This document shows, piece after piece, positions 39,453-49,500 of a DNA stretch of 64,000 nt. The stretch comes from PNAI01 sp035574295. GTDB taxonomy: Bacteria; Pseudomonadota; Alphaproteobacteria; Rhizobiales; Xanthobacteraceae. The first letter of the stretch is position 1. The number at the start of each line of letters is the position of its first letter. Where the stretch lies: assembly GCA_035574295.1 (NCBI GenBank), contig DATLYX010000013.1, forward strand, positions 1-64,000, in the 5' to 3' direction. The notes under the pieces were generated by a model. That model was given only the letters and a program-made list of their open reading frames with translations, was not told the origin of the DNA and made no database searches. Made by a program: the position numbers and the translations under genes.

Positions 39453-39983
39453 ATGACAGCTGTCCCGAGCAAAGCCGAAAAATCGAGCTCGCCGTTCTGG
39501 CAGTTTTCGGTCAAGTTCTACGCCGTGCCGGGCGTGGCGCCGGCCTGCATCCGCCTGCAGGACGAAGCCGGCGTCGATGTCAACGTGCTGTTCTTTTTGC
39601 TCTGGAACGCCACGCAGCGCCGCAGCCTGAGCGAGGCCGAGGTGAAGGAAGCCGACCGCGCAGTCGCCGCATGGCGCAGCACGACCGTGATCCCGCTGCG
39701 CGAGATGCGCCGCGCCTTGAAAAGCGCGCCGCCGATTGTGGACCGCGACACGGCCGAGGCGTTCCGCAATCGCATCAAGGCGGCGGAGCTGGAAGCGGAA
39801 CGGCTCGAACAGGAGGCGCTCTACGCGCTGGCGCAGAGCGACCGCTTCGGCACAACGGGTGCGGCGCCGCTCGATGCGGCGCGCGCGAGCATCGCCGCCT
39901 ATGCGACGCTCTTGCGTCCGCTGCCCGGTGAGCCGCTCGAGACCATCCTTGCGGCATTTGCGCAGCATTGCGGCAACGGCTAA
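39453..39983 (+). CDS. TIGR02444 family protein
   Basis: A 176-residue conserved protein of the TIGR02444 family, whose function is not known to me. The typical start region is FWQFSVKFYAVPGVAPACIRLQDEAGVDVNVLFFLLW. Most of the rest is amphipathic helix rich in Arg and Glu. It lies 18 bp after the molybdenum hydroxylase subunit and 23 bp before the UbiX-like gene, but is probably a bystander, since homologues occur alone. Confidence 0.85.
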   Translation: MTAVPSKAEKSSSPFWQFSVKFYAVPGVAPACIRLQDEAGVDVNVLFFLLWNATQRRSLSEAEVKEADRAVAAWRSTTVIPLREMRRALKSAPPIVDRDTAEAFRNRIKAAELEAERLEQEALYALAQSDRFGTTGAAPLDAARASIAAYATLLRPLPGEPLETILAAFAQHCGNG

Positions 39984-40006
39984 ACCGGGCGGCAAGGGAG
40001 AGGTTG

Positions 40007-40594
40007 ATGGACAGCAAGATTCCGCAGCGGCTGGTGGTGGGCATCTCCGGCGCGTCCGGCACGATCTACGGCATTCGGCTCCTGGAAGTGCTGAAGGCGA
40101 CCGACATCGAGACCCATCTCGTGATGAGCAAATCGGCGGAGATGACGCTGGTGTACGAGACCGACTACAAGCCGAAGGACGTGCGTGCGCTGGCCAAGGT
40201 CAACCATTCCGTCGCCGACATCGGCGCCTCGATCTCCTCCGGCTCGTTCCCGACCATGGGCATGGTGATCGTACCGTGTTCGATCCGCACCATGAGCGAG
40301 ATCGCGACCGGCGTCACCAGCTCCCTGCTTTCGCGCGCCGCCGACGTGGTGTTGAAGGAGAAGCGCCGGCTCGTGCTCGCGGTGCGCGAGACGCCGCTGC
40401 ACGGCGGGCATCTGCGCACCATGGCGACGCTCGCCGACATCGGCGCGGTGGTGGCGCCGATCGTGCCCGCCTTCTACACGCGACCCAAGACTATCGACGA
40501 CATCATCAACCATACGGTCGGCCGGCTGCTCGACTTCTTCGGCATCGACGCCAAGCTCGTGAAACGATGGAAAGGCGGCCCGCCGGAAGAGTGA
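40007..40594 (+). CDS. UbiX-family flavin prenyltransferase
   Basis: A 195-residue enzyme that prenylates FMN to make the cofactor of UbiD decarboxylases. The FMN-binding start is VVGISGASGTIYGIRLLEVL. The middle region has VIVPCSIRTMSEIATGVTSSLLSRAADVVLKEKRRLVLAVRETPLH, diagnostic of the family. The ATG at 40007 follows AAGGGAGAGG; the in-frame start at 39968 lies inside the previous gene. Its location between the two UbiD genes suggests that it serves both. Confidence 0.95.
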   Translation: MDSKIPQRLVVGISGASGTIYGIRLLEVLKATDIETHLVMSKSAEMTLVYETDYKPKDVRALAKVNHSVADIGASISSGSFPTMGMVIVPCSIRTMSEIATGVTSSLLSRAADVVLKEKRRLVLAVRETPLHGGHLRTMATLADIGAVVAPIVPAFYTRPKTIDDIINHTVGRLLDFFGIDAKLVKRWKGGPPEE

Positions 40595-40608
40595 CGGCGC
40601 AGTAAATA

Positions 40609-40702
40609 CGGCCTCATACTGAGGAATGCCGAGGGCGCGTCTTGACGCATGAGGCCGTCCACATCCTTCGAGACGGCGCTTCGCGTCCCCTCAGGATCAG
40701 GG
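40609..40702. repeat. REP-like element between UbiX and CMD genes
   Basis: CGGCCTCAT (40609-40617) and ATGAGGCCG (40649-40657) form perfect 9-bp arms. A second segment, CATCCTTCGAGACG continuing to CTCAGGATCAGG, matches the second hairpin type at 35702. It fills most of the 139-bp gap. Confidence 0.75.
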
Positions 40703-40733
40703 CGGAAGGACCAATCGCAAGCGGAGGAACGTT

Positions 40734-41120
40734 ATGGACCAGAAAACCTACGACATCGGCTTAAAGATGCGCCGCCAGGTACTGGGCGATGAATACGTGG
40801 ATCGCGCCCTGCAGAACGTGGACGATTTCAACCGCGACTTCCAGCGCATCGTCACGCAATACTGCTGGGGCGAAGCATGGGGCGACGAGACGCTGAAACC
40901 GCGCGAGCGCTCGATCCTCAACCTCGGCATGATCGCCGCGCTCGGCAAGATGGAGGAATTCCAGACCCACGTGCGCGGCGCGCTGCGCAACGGGCTCACC
41001 CCGAACGAAATCCGCGCGGTGCTCACGCAGATCGCGGTCTATTGCGGCATCCCCGTCGGCGTCGACTGTTTCCGCGCCGCCAAGCCGATCATCAATGAGC
41101 ACCAGAAGGGGAAGAAGTAG
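40734..41120 (+). CDS. Carboxymuconolactone decarboxylase family protein
   Basis: A 128-residue single-domain member of the CMD (PcaC/AhpD) superfamily. The sequence LNLGMIAALGKMEEFQTHVRGALRNGLTPNEIRAVLTQIAVYCGIPVGVDCFRAAK matches PcaC more than AhpD: the C-x2-C peroxidase pair is missing. PcaC removes CO2 from a lactone in protocatechuate breakdown, but no other pca genes are in the window. It is set apart by repeats on both sides. GGAGGAAC precedes the ATG. Confidence 0.92.
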   Translation: MDQKTYDIGLKMRRQVLGDEYVDRALQNVDDFNRDFQRIVTQYCWGEAWGDETLKPRERSILNLGMIAALGKMEEFQTHVRGALRNGLTPNEIRAVLTQIAVYCGIPVGVDCFRAAKPIINEHQKGKK

Positions 41121-41126
41121 CGCGGG

Positions 41127-41252
41127 TGTCCCGGATGCGGTGCAGCGCGGAGCGGTGCGCCGCTGATCCAGGAGCGTTTTAGGCGCGGTGATCGTTACGC
41201 TCTCCGGCTCTGCAGCGCGCCGCTTCGCTGGTGCTGCGCTGCGTCCGGGACA
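41127..41252. repeat. Dispersed repeat with 22-bp inverted arms
   Basis: TGTCCCGGATGCGGTGCAGC (from 41127) and the complementary GTGCTGCGCTGCGTCCGGGACA (41231-41252) form imperfect arms around about 82 bp. The right arm is nearly identical to the unit repeated in tandem at 23618-23731. It lies just before the second UbiD start. Confidence 0.7.
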
Positions 41253-41271
41253 AGTGCTACAGTCGATTTCG

Positions 41272-42948
41272 ATGCTCGATCAGGCCAACATGCGGCGCAG
41301 GGCCGGACCGGTTGCCAGACCGGCGCTCGATTTTCACCAGCATCTTGCGGCGTTGGAGGCGCAGGGACTGCTGGTGCGCATCGCGCGGCCGATCGATAAG
41401 GACACCGAGCTGCACCCCCTGGTGCGTTGGCAGTTCCAGGGCGGGTTGCCGGAGGAAAAACGCCGCGCGTTCCTGTTCACGAACGTCGTCGATGGCCGTG
41501 GCCGGCGCTACGCAATGCCGGTGGCGGTCGGGGCGCTGGCAGCCTCGCCGCAGATCTACGCCATCGGCATGGGGCGGCCGGTGGAAGATATCGGCGCGGC
41601 CTGGGTGCACGCCATTGCCAACCCCATTGCTCCGGTATCGGTGACCTCGCCGCCGTGCCAGGACGTGGTCATCACGGGCGATGACCTGCGCAAGCCGGAC
41701 GGCGGCCTCAAAAACCTGCCGGTGCCGATTTCGACGCCCGGTTTCGACGCGGCGCCTTATTTGACCGCCACGCTCTGCGTCACCAAGGATCCCGAAACCG
41801 GCGTCCGCAACATGGGCACCTATCGCGCGGCGCTCAAAGCCGCTGACCGGCTCGGCGTGCGCATGGCCTCGCGCGTCGGCGGCGCCGGCGGCTATCTGCA
41901 TTGGGAAAAATATCGGGCGCGGGGCGAGCCGATGCCCTGCGCCATCGTGATCGGCTGCGCGCCGGTGGTGATGTTCACCGGGCCGCAAAAGCTCGCCGTC
42001 GACATGGATGAAATGGGCGTGGCGGGCGCGCTCGCCGGCGCGCCGATCCGCACGGCGAAATGCGTCACGGTCGATCTCGAAGTGCCGGCGGATGCGGAAA
42101 TCGTCATCGAAGGGCTGATCGATCCGGAGCTGCTCGAACCCGAGGGTCCGTTTGGCGAGAGCCACGGCTATGTGGCGCTGGAAGACTACAACATGTCCAT
42201 GCAGGTCACCGCGATCACGCACAAGCGGTCGCCGGTGTTCGTCTCCATCGTGAGCCAGGTTACGCCGAGCGAGTCGAGCGTGATCAAGAAGGTGGCCTAC
42301 GAGCCGATGTTTCTTGCGCACCTGCGCGACCAGCTCGGCATCAAGGGCATCCGCGCGGTGTCGCTGCACGAGCCGTTGAGCAACATCCGTCCGGTGATAT
42401 TTCTGCAATACGTGCATGGCGCGGTCAGGAGCGAAGTTTGGCGCGGGCTCGACGCGGCGGCGCATTTCCGCGCCGATTGCGGTAAGATTTGCGTTGCGGT
42501 GAGCGAGGACATCGACCCCACCAATACAGATGCGGTGTGGTGGTCGATCGCCTATCGCGCGAACCCGATCGAAGACGTGCATATTTTCGGCGGACGCTCG
42601 GGCGGACATGGGCCGAAGTCCGGCCGCCGCGACAACGATTCCACCATGCTGATCGATGCCACGCTGAAACAGCCGTTTCCGCCGCTGGCGCTGCCGGCGC
42701 GCGAATACATGGAGCAGGCACTGAAGATCTGGCAGGAGCTCAACCTGCCGACGCTCTCGCCGCGGCCGCCGTGGCACGGCTATCAACTGGGCGACTGGGA
42801 TGCGGCCTGGGACGAGTACGCGCGGCGCGCGGTGGGGGGAGCGTGGGAGACGAGCGGCAAGGAGACTTTTGCGCGGCGGCGGGGCGGGCTCAAGCCCGAG
42901 ACGCCGGTGCGCAACGTGGAAGACGCGGCAAAAAAGTTCGATCAATAG
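41272..42948 (+). CDS. UbiD family decarboxylase (second copy)
   Basis: A 558-residue UbiD-family enzyme with the standard active-site segment PADAEIVIEGLIDPELLEPEGPFGES-HGY, which carries the conserved Glu residues. Other family parts are GYLHWEKYRARGEPMPCAIVIG and SSVIKKVAYEPMFLAHLRDQLG. It is clearly different in sequence from the copy at 26139. The ATG at 41272 is chosen because upstream codons lie in a dispersed repeat; the frame opens at 41188. It is 12 bp from the amidase gene, suggesting cotranscription. Confidence 0.93.
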   Translation: MLDQANMRRRAGPVARPALDFHQHLAALEAQGLLVRIARPIDKDTELHPLVRWQFQGGLPEEKRRAFLFTNVVDGRGRRYAMPVAVGALAASPQIYAIGMGRPVEDIGAAWVHAIANPIAPVSVTSPPCQDVVITGDDLRKPDGGLKNLPVPISTPGFDAAPYLTATLCVTKDPETGVRNMGTYRAALKAADRLGVRMASRVGGAGGYLHWEKYRARGEPMPCAIVIGCAPVVMFTGPQKLAVDMDEMGVAGALAGAPIRTAKCVTVDLEVPADAEIVIEGLIDPELLEPEGPFGESHGYVALEDYNMSMQVTAITHKRSPVFVSIVSQVTPSESSVIKKVAYEPMFLAHLRDQLGIKGIRAVSLHEPLSNIRPVIFLQYVHGAVRSEVWRGLDAAAHFRADCGKICVAVSEDIDPTNTDAVWWSIAYRANPIEDVHIFGGRSGGHGPKSGRRDNDSTMLIDATLKQPFPPLALPAREYMEQALKIWQELNLPTLSPRPPWHGYQLGDWDAAWDEYARRAVGGAWETSGKETFARRRGGLKPETPVRNVEDAAKKFDQ

Positions 42949-42960
42949 CTGGAGCAGATT

Positions 42961-44367
42961 ATGAGCATGGCGGAGCGGGCAACGGCCGATGCGGAGGTGC
43001 CGGCGGCACTCACATTGCGGCCCTACGTGGCGCAGGCGGCGCAATTTTCTAGCGGCAAAACCACGCCGCGCGAGTTTCTCGAATCCTGTCTTGAAACCAT
43101 ATCCCGGCTGGAGCCCGCGGTCGGCGCCTTCGTCGAGATGAACGTCGAGCGGGCGCGGCGCGACGCCGACGCCGCGACGGCGCGTTGGCGCAGCGGCAGG
43201 CCGCTGTCGGCAATCGACGGCATGCCGCTCGGGATCAAGGACATCATCGAGACCGCCGACATGCCGACCGGGCAAGGCTCGCCGCTGTGGCAGGGATTTC
43301 GCACGCGGCGCGATGCCGCCTCGGTGTTCGCGCTGCGCGAGGCGGGCGCGATCATTTTGGGCAAGACATCGACGACGGAATTTGCGGCGAGCCACCCGTG
43401 GGAGGGGACGTTCAATCCGCACCACCGGACGCGCACGCCGGGCGGCTCCTCCAGCGGCTCGGCTGCAGCGGTCGGCGCCGGCATGATTCCGGCGGCGCTC
43501 GGCACGCAGGTGGTCGGGTCGATCTTAAGACCGGCGAGTTATTGCGGCTGCGTCGGCTTCAAGCCGACGGTGGGCGCCATCAACCGCGGCGGCGCCTACG
43601 ATCAATTGAGCCAGAGCGTGCACGGTGCGCTCGCGGCGAGTCTTGCCGACGCATGGCTCGTGCTGCGCGCGATTGCGGAACGCGCGGGCGGCGATCCCGG
43701 CCATGTAGGGCTGCAGGGCGAGGTGAATTTCGCGCGGCGGCCGCAACCGGCGCGATTTGCGGTGCTGGAGACCGGCGGCTGGAAGGACACAAGCGAAGGC
43801 GCACGCAAGGCGTTCGATGGCATGAGGCGCAAACTGGCGGAAGCCGGCGTTGCAATCGACTCCCGCGCAGAGGATCCGTTGGTCGAGGCGGTGGAACGGG
43901 AGATCGCCGATGCAGTGACGCTGACGCGGCGGATCAACGAGTGGGAGGGGCGATGGCCGCTCAATACCTACGCCGAGACCGACATCAGCAAGCTCAGTGC
44001 ACCGTCGCAGGAACGGCTGCGCAACGCACAAAAGATGACGCAAGCAGACTACGCCGCGCTGCTCGCGCAACGCAACCGCGCGCGCGCCGCCTTCGCGAAG
44101 GCCGCCGAAAAATACGACGCCTTTGTCACGCTTTCCGCAACCGGCGCGGCGCCGGTCGGATTTGAGACGACCGGCAATCCGGTGATGAACGCGCCGGCAT
44201 CCTACCTTGGCGTCCCGGCCGTCTCGCTGCCGCTGCTCAAGGACGAGGGATTGCCGCTCGGCCTGCAGCTCATGGGCGGCGCCGACCGCGACGCCGCGCT
44301 GTTCGAGACGGCGATGTGGGTGGTCGCGGCGCTCGGCCGCGAGGACCTGATCGGAGCGGGCCAATAA
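42961..44367 (+). CDS. Amidase (amidase signature family)
   Basis: A 468-residue amidase with the Ser-cisSer-Lys triad. Lys93 lies in PLGIKDIIE, the Gly/Ser-rich signature GGSSSGS occupies 161-167 (cis-Ser at about 165), and the nucleophile is probably Ser187 in GTQVVGSILRPASYCG. In that last motif the more common D-G-G-G-S is replaced by Q-V-V-G-S. No signal peptide is seen, so it acts in the cytoplasm on an imported or metabolic amide. It ends the catabolic series, 12 bp after UbiD. The amide substrate is unknown. Confidence 0.92.
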   Translation: MSMAERATADAEVPAALTLRPYVAQAAQFSSGKTTPREFLESCLETISRLEPAVGAFVEMNVERARRDADAATARWRSGRPLSAIDGMPLGIKDIIETADMPTGQGSPLWQGFRTRRDAASVFALREAGAIILGKTSTTEFAASHPWEGTFNPHHRTRTPGGSSSGSAAAVGAGMIPAALGTQVVGSILRPASYCGCVGFKPTVGAINRGGAYDQLSQSVHGALAASLADAWLVLRAIAERAGGDPGHVGLQGEVNFARRPQPARFAVLETGGWKDTSEGARKAFDGMRRKLAEAGVAIDSRAEDPLVEAVEREIADAVTLTRRINEWEGRWPLNTYAETDISKLSAPSQERLRNAQKMTQADYAALLAQRNRARAAFAKAAEKYDAFVTLSATGAAPVGFETTGNPVMNAPASYLGVPAVSLPLLKDEGLPLGLQLMGGADRDAALFETAMWVVAALGREDLIGAGQ

Positions 44368-44377
44368 GCATACGTTC

Positions 44378-44396
44378 GTCCCCGCGAAGCGGGGAC
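44378..44396. terminator. Hairpin between convergent amidase and SBP genes
   Basis: GTCCCCGC-GAA-GCGGGGAC is a perfect 8-bp stem with a 3-nt loop, 10 bp after the amidase stop. It is of the type often repeated in Rhizobiales, and could stop transcription from both sides. No strong T-run follows. Confidence 0.45.
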
Positions 44397-44445
44397 CGGG
44401 AGCCGCTTGCTGGCTGCCCGCTTTCGCGGCAATGAGCAGTTTGGT

Positions 44446-45378
44446 TTACCGTGAAGCCTGCTTCCAATATTCGCCGAACTGCACGGCGACCGCGGCCTCG
44501 TAGGCGGCGGGTTGCTGCGCCAGTCCCATCGCCCGGCTGAAGCGGCCGCAGGCATCAAAGGTTTCGCGCGAGATGCTTGCGTCGTAGAACGGCAGGTCGC
44601 GCTCCACCACGTCGGCGATCAATGACGCTTCGAACTCCGGAAACCATTTGCGGCCGACCTCGGTCGCAAGCTTCACGTTCGCCTTGAGCGCGGCCTGCGT
44701 TTTTACCAGCGCGCGCACCGCGGCGGCGGCCTGATCGGGTGCATGCTCGACCAATGCGGCGGTGGTGACCAGCGCCGGAAAGGTGTAGCCGAACGCCGCC
44801 TTAGGTCCGTCGCCGCGACGCACATCGAGCACGATCGTGCCGACGCCGCGGCGCACTGCCACTTCCGCGCCCATGCCGTTGGCCCAAAACCCGTCGACCT
44901 TCCCTTCTTCGAGGGCCTTTGCCGCGTTGACGCCGAACGAAACGCCGGCGCCGGTGGAGCCGGGCACCGGCGCGATCTCCACCTGATCTCGCTGCACGTC
45001 GATGCCGGCATCCTTCAGCAATTGCTTCAAGCCGAAATCGACCCACGGCGCGGCGCCGATCCTTCGGCCTTTCACCGCCGAGAGGTCGCCGCGCTTTGCG
45101 CGCAGGTCGGCACGCATCACCAGAAACCAGTACATGCCTTGCGCGAGCGCGCCGAGTAACTTGGCGCCTCGCCATTCGGGAAAAGCCGCGAGCACGGAGT
45201 GGGCCGAGCCGCCGACGAAATCGGCCTCCCCATCGCGCAGCCATTCGTAGGAGCGGTTGACGGGGAAGACGAGCTCGAGCTCGACATCGAGCCCTTCGCG
45301 CGCAAAGTAGCCGAGCTCGACCGCCGCGACGGCGGGGAAATACGAGTTCGATACAAGATCGGGAATGACGATCTTCAT
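44446..45378 (-). CDS. NMT1/THI5-like solute-binding protein without signal peptide
   Basis: A 310-residue periplasmic-binding-protein fold of the NMT1/SsuA type: KIVIPDLVSNSYFPAVAAVELGYFAREGLDVELE, GEADFVGGSAHSVLAAFPEW, GSTGAGVSFGVNAAKALEEGKVDGFWANG. With the ATG at 45378 (SD-like GAGGGTT before it) the mature-type sequence begins at once, without a signal peptide. The open frame upstream to 45429 does not supply one. It may act in the cytoplasm, or the gene may have lost its signal. No permease is adjacent. It is divergent from the hydrolase gene at 45625. Confidence 0.8.
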   Translation of the reverse strand: MKIVIPDLVSNSYFPAVAAVELGYFAREGLDVELELVFPVNRSYEWLRDGEADFVGGSAHSVLAAFPEWRGAKLLGALAQGMYWFLVMRADLRAKRGDLSAVKGRRIGAAPWVDFGLKQLLKDAGIDVQRDQVEIAPVPGSTGAGVSFGVNAAKALEEGKVDGFWANGMGAEVAVRRGVGTIVLDVRRGDGPKAAFGYTFPALVTTAALVEHAPDQAAAAVRALVKTQAALKANVKLATEVGRKWFPEFEASLIADVVERDLPFYDASISRETFDACGRFSRAMGLAQQPAAYEAAVAVQFGEYWKQASR

Positions 45379-45484
45379 GTTCAACCCTCGTCCGGCCGCA
45401 GATGTTTCGACCCCGGCGGCTTGACGCACATCTGCGTCCCGCAGCCGCTGCCCACCTTCAAGTTTTTGACACTACACGCCAAAT

Positions 45485-45572
45485 CTTTGATCTTAAAGTG
45501 CGGCGGACGCCCTCGGCGGCTGGAAGCTCCTCCGCGCTCGACTCCGGTCGCCGGTCGCGGCAAAGATCAAAG
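45485..45572. promoter_or_regulatory. Spaced inverted repeat in a divergent promoter region
   Basis: CTTTGATCTT (45485-45494) and AAGATCAAAG (45563-45572) are perfect 10-bp reverse complements 68 bp apart, between divergent genes that start at 45378 and 45625. The left site continues AAAG, giving its own weak symmetry. They could be two operators for one regulator. Confidence 0.4.
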
Positions 45573-45624
45573 CGGGGGAATGCGGCGTGTTCCGAAGTCC
45601 GCCCCCGTAACGTGGGAGATATTC

Positions 45625-46548
45625 ATGAACATACCGGTGTCGCATGCGGCCGCGCGCGGCCAGGAACACTGGACCAAAAAAGGCGACGTGCGGCTGTTTT
45701 TGTGGGAGAAGCCGGCGTTAACGGAGCCGAAGAAGGGTACGATCCTGTTCGTGCACGGCTCCTCGATGGCCTCGCAACCCACCTTCGACCTGCAGGTACC
45801 GGGCCGGCCTGGCGCCATGGACTTCTTCGCCGCGCAGGGTTTTGACACCTGGTGCATGGACATGGAAGGCTACGGCCGCTCCGACAAGCACCGCGGCATC
45901 GACGCCACCATCGCCGAGGGGGCCGACGATCTTGCGGCCGGCAGCGCCTACATCATCAAGACGCGGAACACCGGGCCGTTGCTCGTGTATGGCATCTCCT
46001 CGGGCGCCCTGCGCGCTGCGGTGTTCGCGCAGCGGCACCCTGAGCGCGTGAAACGGCTCGCCCTCGATGCGCACGTGTGGACCGGCAAGGGCAGCCCGAC
46101 GCTCGAGCAGCGGCGCAGGAAGCTGCCGGAATATACCAAGACCAAACGCCGGCCGATCGACCGCGCCTTCGTGCGCTCGATCTTCGAACGCGACCATCCG
46201 GGCACCGCCGACGATCATGTGATCGAGGCGTTCGCCGATGCGATCCTGAAACTCGACGATTCGATCCCGAACGGCACCTACATCGACATGTGCAACAACC
46301 TGCCGGTCTGCGATCCGACCAAGATCACGGTGCCGACCATGGTCATGCGCGGCGAATACGACGGGATCGCGTCGTTCGACGACCTGATCGAATTCTTTAA
46401 GTTGCTGCCGAACCCGGACAAACAATTTGCCGTGATGCCGGGTATCGCACACGCCTCATTTCACCAGAAGAACTATATGCTGGTCTATCACATCCTGCTC
46501 AGCTTCTTCACTCAGCCGGAGCCGATCTATCGCGGCGCAAACCGTTGA
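45625..46548 (+). CDS. Alpha/beta hydrolase
   Basis: A 307-residue alpha/beta hydrolase. The oxyanion HGSSM is at about 44-48 and the nucleophile elbow G-I-S-S-G at 123-127 (Ser125). Candidate acid and base residues are Asp in GEYDGIASFDD and His in IAHASFHQ. No signal peptide is seen. GGGAG precedes the ATG at 45625; the frame opens further upstream at 45199 across the divergent promoter, which is unlikely to be coding. Possibly an amide, ester or C-C bond hydrolase of the nearby catabolic region. Confidence 0.85.
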   Translation: MNIPVSHAAARGQEHWTKKGDVRLFLWEKPALTEPKKGTILFVHGSSMASQPTFDLQVPGRPGAMDFFAAQGFDTWCMDMEGYGRSDKHRGIDATIAEGADDLAAGSAYIIKTRNTGPLLVYGISSGALRAAVFAQRHPERVKRLALDAHVWTGKGSPTLEQRRRKLPEYTKTKRRPIDRAFVRSIFERDHPGTADDHVIEAFADAILKLDDSIPNGTYIDMCNNLPVCDPTKITVPTMVMRGEYDGIASFDDLIEFFKLLPNPDKQFAVMPGIAHASFHQKNYMLVYHILLSFFTQPEPIYRGANR

Positions 46549-46597
46549 CGCGCCCGCATCGACGGAACGTGCGGGGGCAGTGCAGATCTCCAGCGCA

Positions 46598-49500
46598 TCA
46601 GCGCGGGAGGCTGTGCGGCGGCAGGTTGACGCCGACCGCAAGCCTGCGCACATCGCCGCCGCCCCACAGGCGGCGGTGCAGGCGGTCGAGCAAAAGGTAG
46701 ATCACGGGCGTGGTGTAGAGCGTCAAGATCTGCGACACCAGGAGCCCGCCGATGATGGTCATGCCGAGCGGGCGGCGCAGCTCCGAGCCCGGGCCGGTGC
46801 CGAGCAGGAGCGGCAGCGCGCCGAGCAGCGCCGCGAGCGTTGTCATCAGGATCGGCCGGAAGCGCGCGAGACAGGCTTCGTAAATGGCGCGCTCGGGCGA
46901 AAGCCCCCGTTCGCGTTCTCCGGCGAGCGCGAAGTCCACCATCATGATGCCGTTCTTCTTCACGATCCCGATCAGAAGAATGATGCCGATGAAGGCGATC
47001 ACCGTGAGATCGGCGTTGAAGATCTGCAACGCGAGCAGCGCGCCGAGGCCGGCGGACGGCAGCGTCGAGATGATGGTGAGCGGATGCGCGAGGCTTTCGT
47101 ACAGAACCCCCAGAATGATGTAGACCGCGAGCAGCGCCGCCAGGATCAGGAGCGGCTGCGCGGTGGCGCTCTGGCGGAACTGGCGCACGTCGCCGGCGCT
47201 TTCCACGCGCAGGGTATCGGGAATGTGCAGCTCGGCGACCGCGCTCTGAATGGCGCGCGTAGCCTGATCGAGCGTCACGCCGGGCGCGGTCGCGTAGCTG
47301 ATGGTGACGGCGGGAAATTGTCCCTGGTGATTGACCACGAGCGGCGCCAGGCCTTTTTCGATGCGGGCGACGCTCGACAGCGCGACCTGGGTATTGCCGG
47401 CGCCGGACACGTAGATGCGCGAGAGATCGGAGGGGTCGCGCTGGAACTGCGGGTCGATTTCCAGAATGACGCGATACTGGTTGCGGTCGGCGTAGACGGT
47501 GGAGATCTGCCGCTGCGCGAAGGCATTGTTGAGCGCATTGTCGATGTCCTGGATGCGGACGCCGAGCCGAGCCGCCGCCTGCCGATCGACCACCACGTTG
47601 GCCTGCAGACCGCCCGGCTCGCGATCGGTATTGACATCGACCAGTTCGGGAAGCTGCTGGACCCGCGCCACCACGCGTGGAACCCATTGCTGCAATTCCT
47701 GCAGGTCGGGGGTCCACAACGTAAGCTGATATGCCGAATCCGACTGCCGGCCGCCGGCCCGGATGTCCTGTGCGGCGCTCATGAACACGCGCATGCCGCC
47801 GACGTTGGTGAGTTGCGGCCGCATGCGGTTGATGAATTCCTGCGTGGTAATGCCGCGCTCCTTCAGCGGCTTGAGGCTGATGAACAGGCGTCCACGGTTG
47901 ACCGAGGCATTCCAGCCGGAGGCGCCGACCGAGGAGCCGACCGCGGCGACCGCCGGATCGCGCAGCACGATCTCGGTGACGCGCTGCTGCAGCTCCTTCA
48001 TGCGCTCGAAGGAGATTTCCGGCGACGCGCGCGTGCCGGCGAACACCAGCCCGGTGTCGTCCTGCGGGAAATATCCCTTGGGCGTCTTGATGTAGAGGTC
48101 GACGGTGACCGCGATGGTGGCCAGGAACACCAGCAGCGTGATGAAACGGTGGCGCAGGACGAAGTCGAGGCTTACGGCGTAAGCGTCGATCATGCGGTGC
48201 AGCGCGGTCTCCACAATACGATCGAGTAACGTCGCAGTCTTCGACGGCGGTGAGCGCACAAAATGCGCGCAGATCATCGGCGTCACCGTCAGCGAGACGA
48301 CCAGCGATATGGCGATGGCAAAGGACAGGGTGAGGGAGAATTCGCGGAACAGGCGGCCGACGATCCCGCCCATGAACAACAACGGAATGAAGGCGGCGAT
48401 CAGCGAGACGCTGATCGAGAGCACGGTGAAGCCGATTTGGCGGGCGCCCTCGATGGCGGCACGCAGGGGTGAATAGCCTTTCTCCAGGTTGCGAAACACG
48501 TTCTCGATCATGACGATCGCGTCGTCGATCACGAAACCGACGGCGATCGCCAGCGCCATCAGCGAAAGATTGTTGACCGAGAAGCCGGCCAGCCACATGG
48601 CCGCAAAGGTGCCGGCCAGCGACAGCGGCACGGTGACGCCGGCGGCAACGGTGGCCGCGGTGCGCCGCAGGAAGGTGAACACCACAAGCATCACCAGGGT
48701 AATGGCGGCCAGCAGCGTCCACTGCATGTCGCGGACGCTGGCACGGACGGTCTGGGTGCGGTCGGAAAGTACGGAAAACTCGATGTCGGCGGGAATCCAG
48801 CGCTTCAGCTCGGGCAGCAGCGCACGAATCTGATCGACGGTATCGATCACATTGGCGTCCGCCTGCTTGGTAATGATGAGAAGTACCGAGGGCTGCAGAT
48901 TGAACCAGGCGGCCGAGCGGGTGTTGCGCACGCCCTGCTCGACCGAAGCGATCGCAGAAAGCCGCACGATGTTGCCGTTGGTCGCCTTGATCACGAGCGT
49001 TTCGTATTCGGGCACCTCGCGCATCTGGTCGTTGACGGCGATGGTTTGCGCGCGCTCGGCACCGTCGAAGATACCGAGCGGGCCGCGCGCGTTGGCGTTG
49101 ACCACGGCCTGGCGCACGTCCTCCATGCTGAGGCCCATGGAGGCGATGGCGACCGGGTTGACGCGGATGCGGATGGCCGGCTGCTCTGAGCCGGTGACGC
49201 TCACCTCGGCCACGCCGTCGATCTGGGCGATGCGTTGGGCGATCACGCTGTCGGCGGCGTCGTAGATGGCGCTGGCGGGGAGCGTCTTGGACGTCAGCGC
49301 CAGAATCAGCACCGGAGCCGCGGCCGGATTCATCTTGCGGAAACTCGGCAGCGTCGGCATATCGGCGGGGAGATCGGTGAGCGCAGCATTGAGGGCCGCC
49401 TGCACGTCGCGGGCGGCGCCGTCGATGTTGCGCTTGAGATCGAACTGCACGGTGATGCTGGTGGAGCCGAGCGAGGAGACCGAGGTGATCTCGGTCACGC

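Noticed and set aside
40734..41120. Alkylhydroperoxidase AhpD
   Set aside because: The C-x2-C redox pair of AhpD is absent; YCGIPVGVDC has the wrong spacing, so a carboxymuconolactone decarboxylase-type protein is preferred.
41257..43425. A 722-codon minus-strand open frame opposite UbiD and amidase
   Set aside because: Same antisense effect; both plus-strand genes show catalytic motifs and good ribosome sites.
46553..46575. Terminator hairpin CCCGCA/TGCGGG between the hydrolase and RND genes
   Set aside because: Only a 6-bp stem with no T-run on either strand; too weak to list as a feature.
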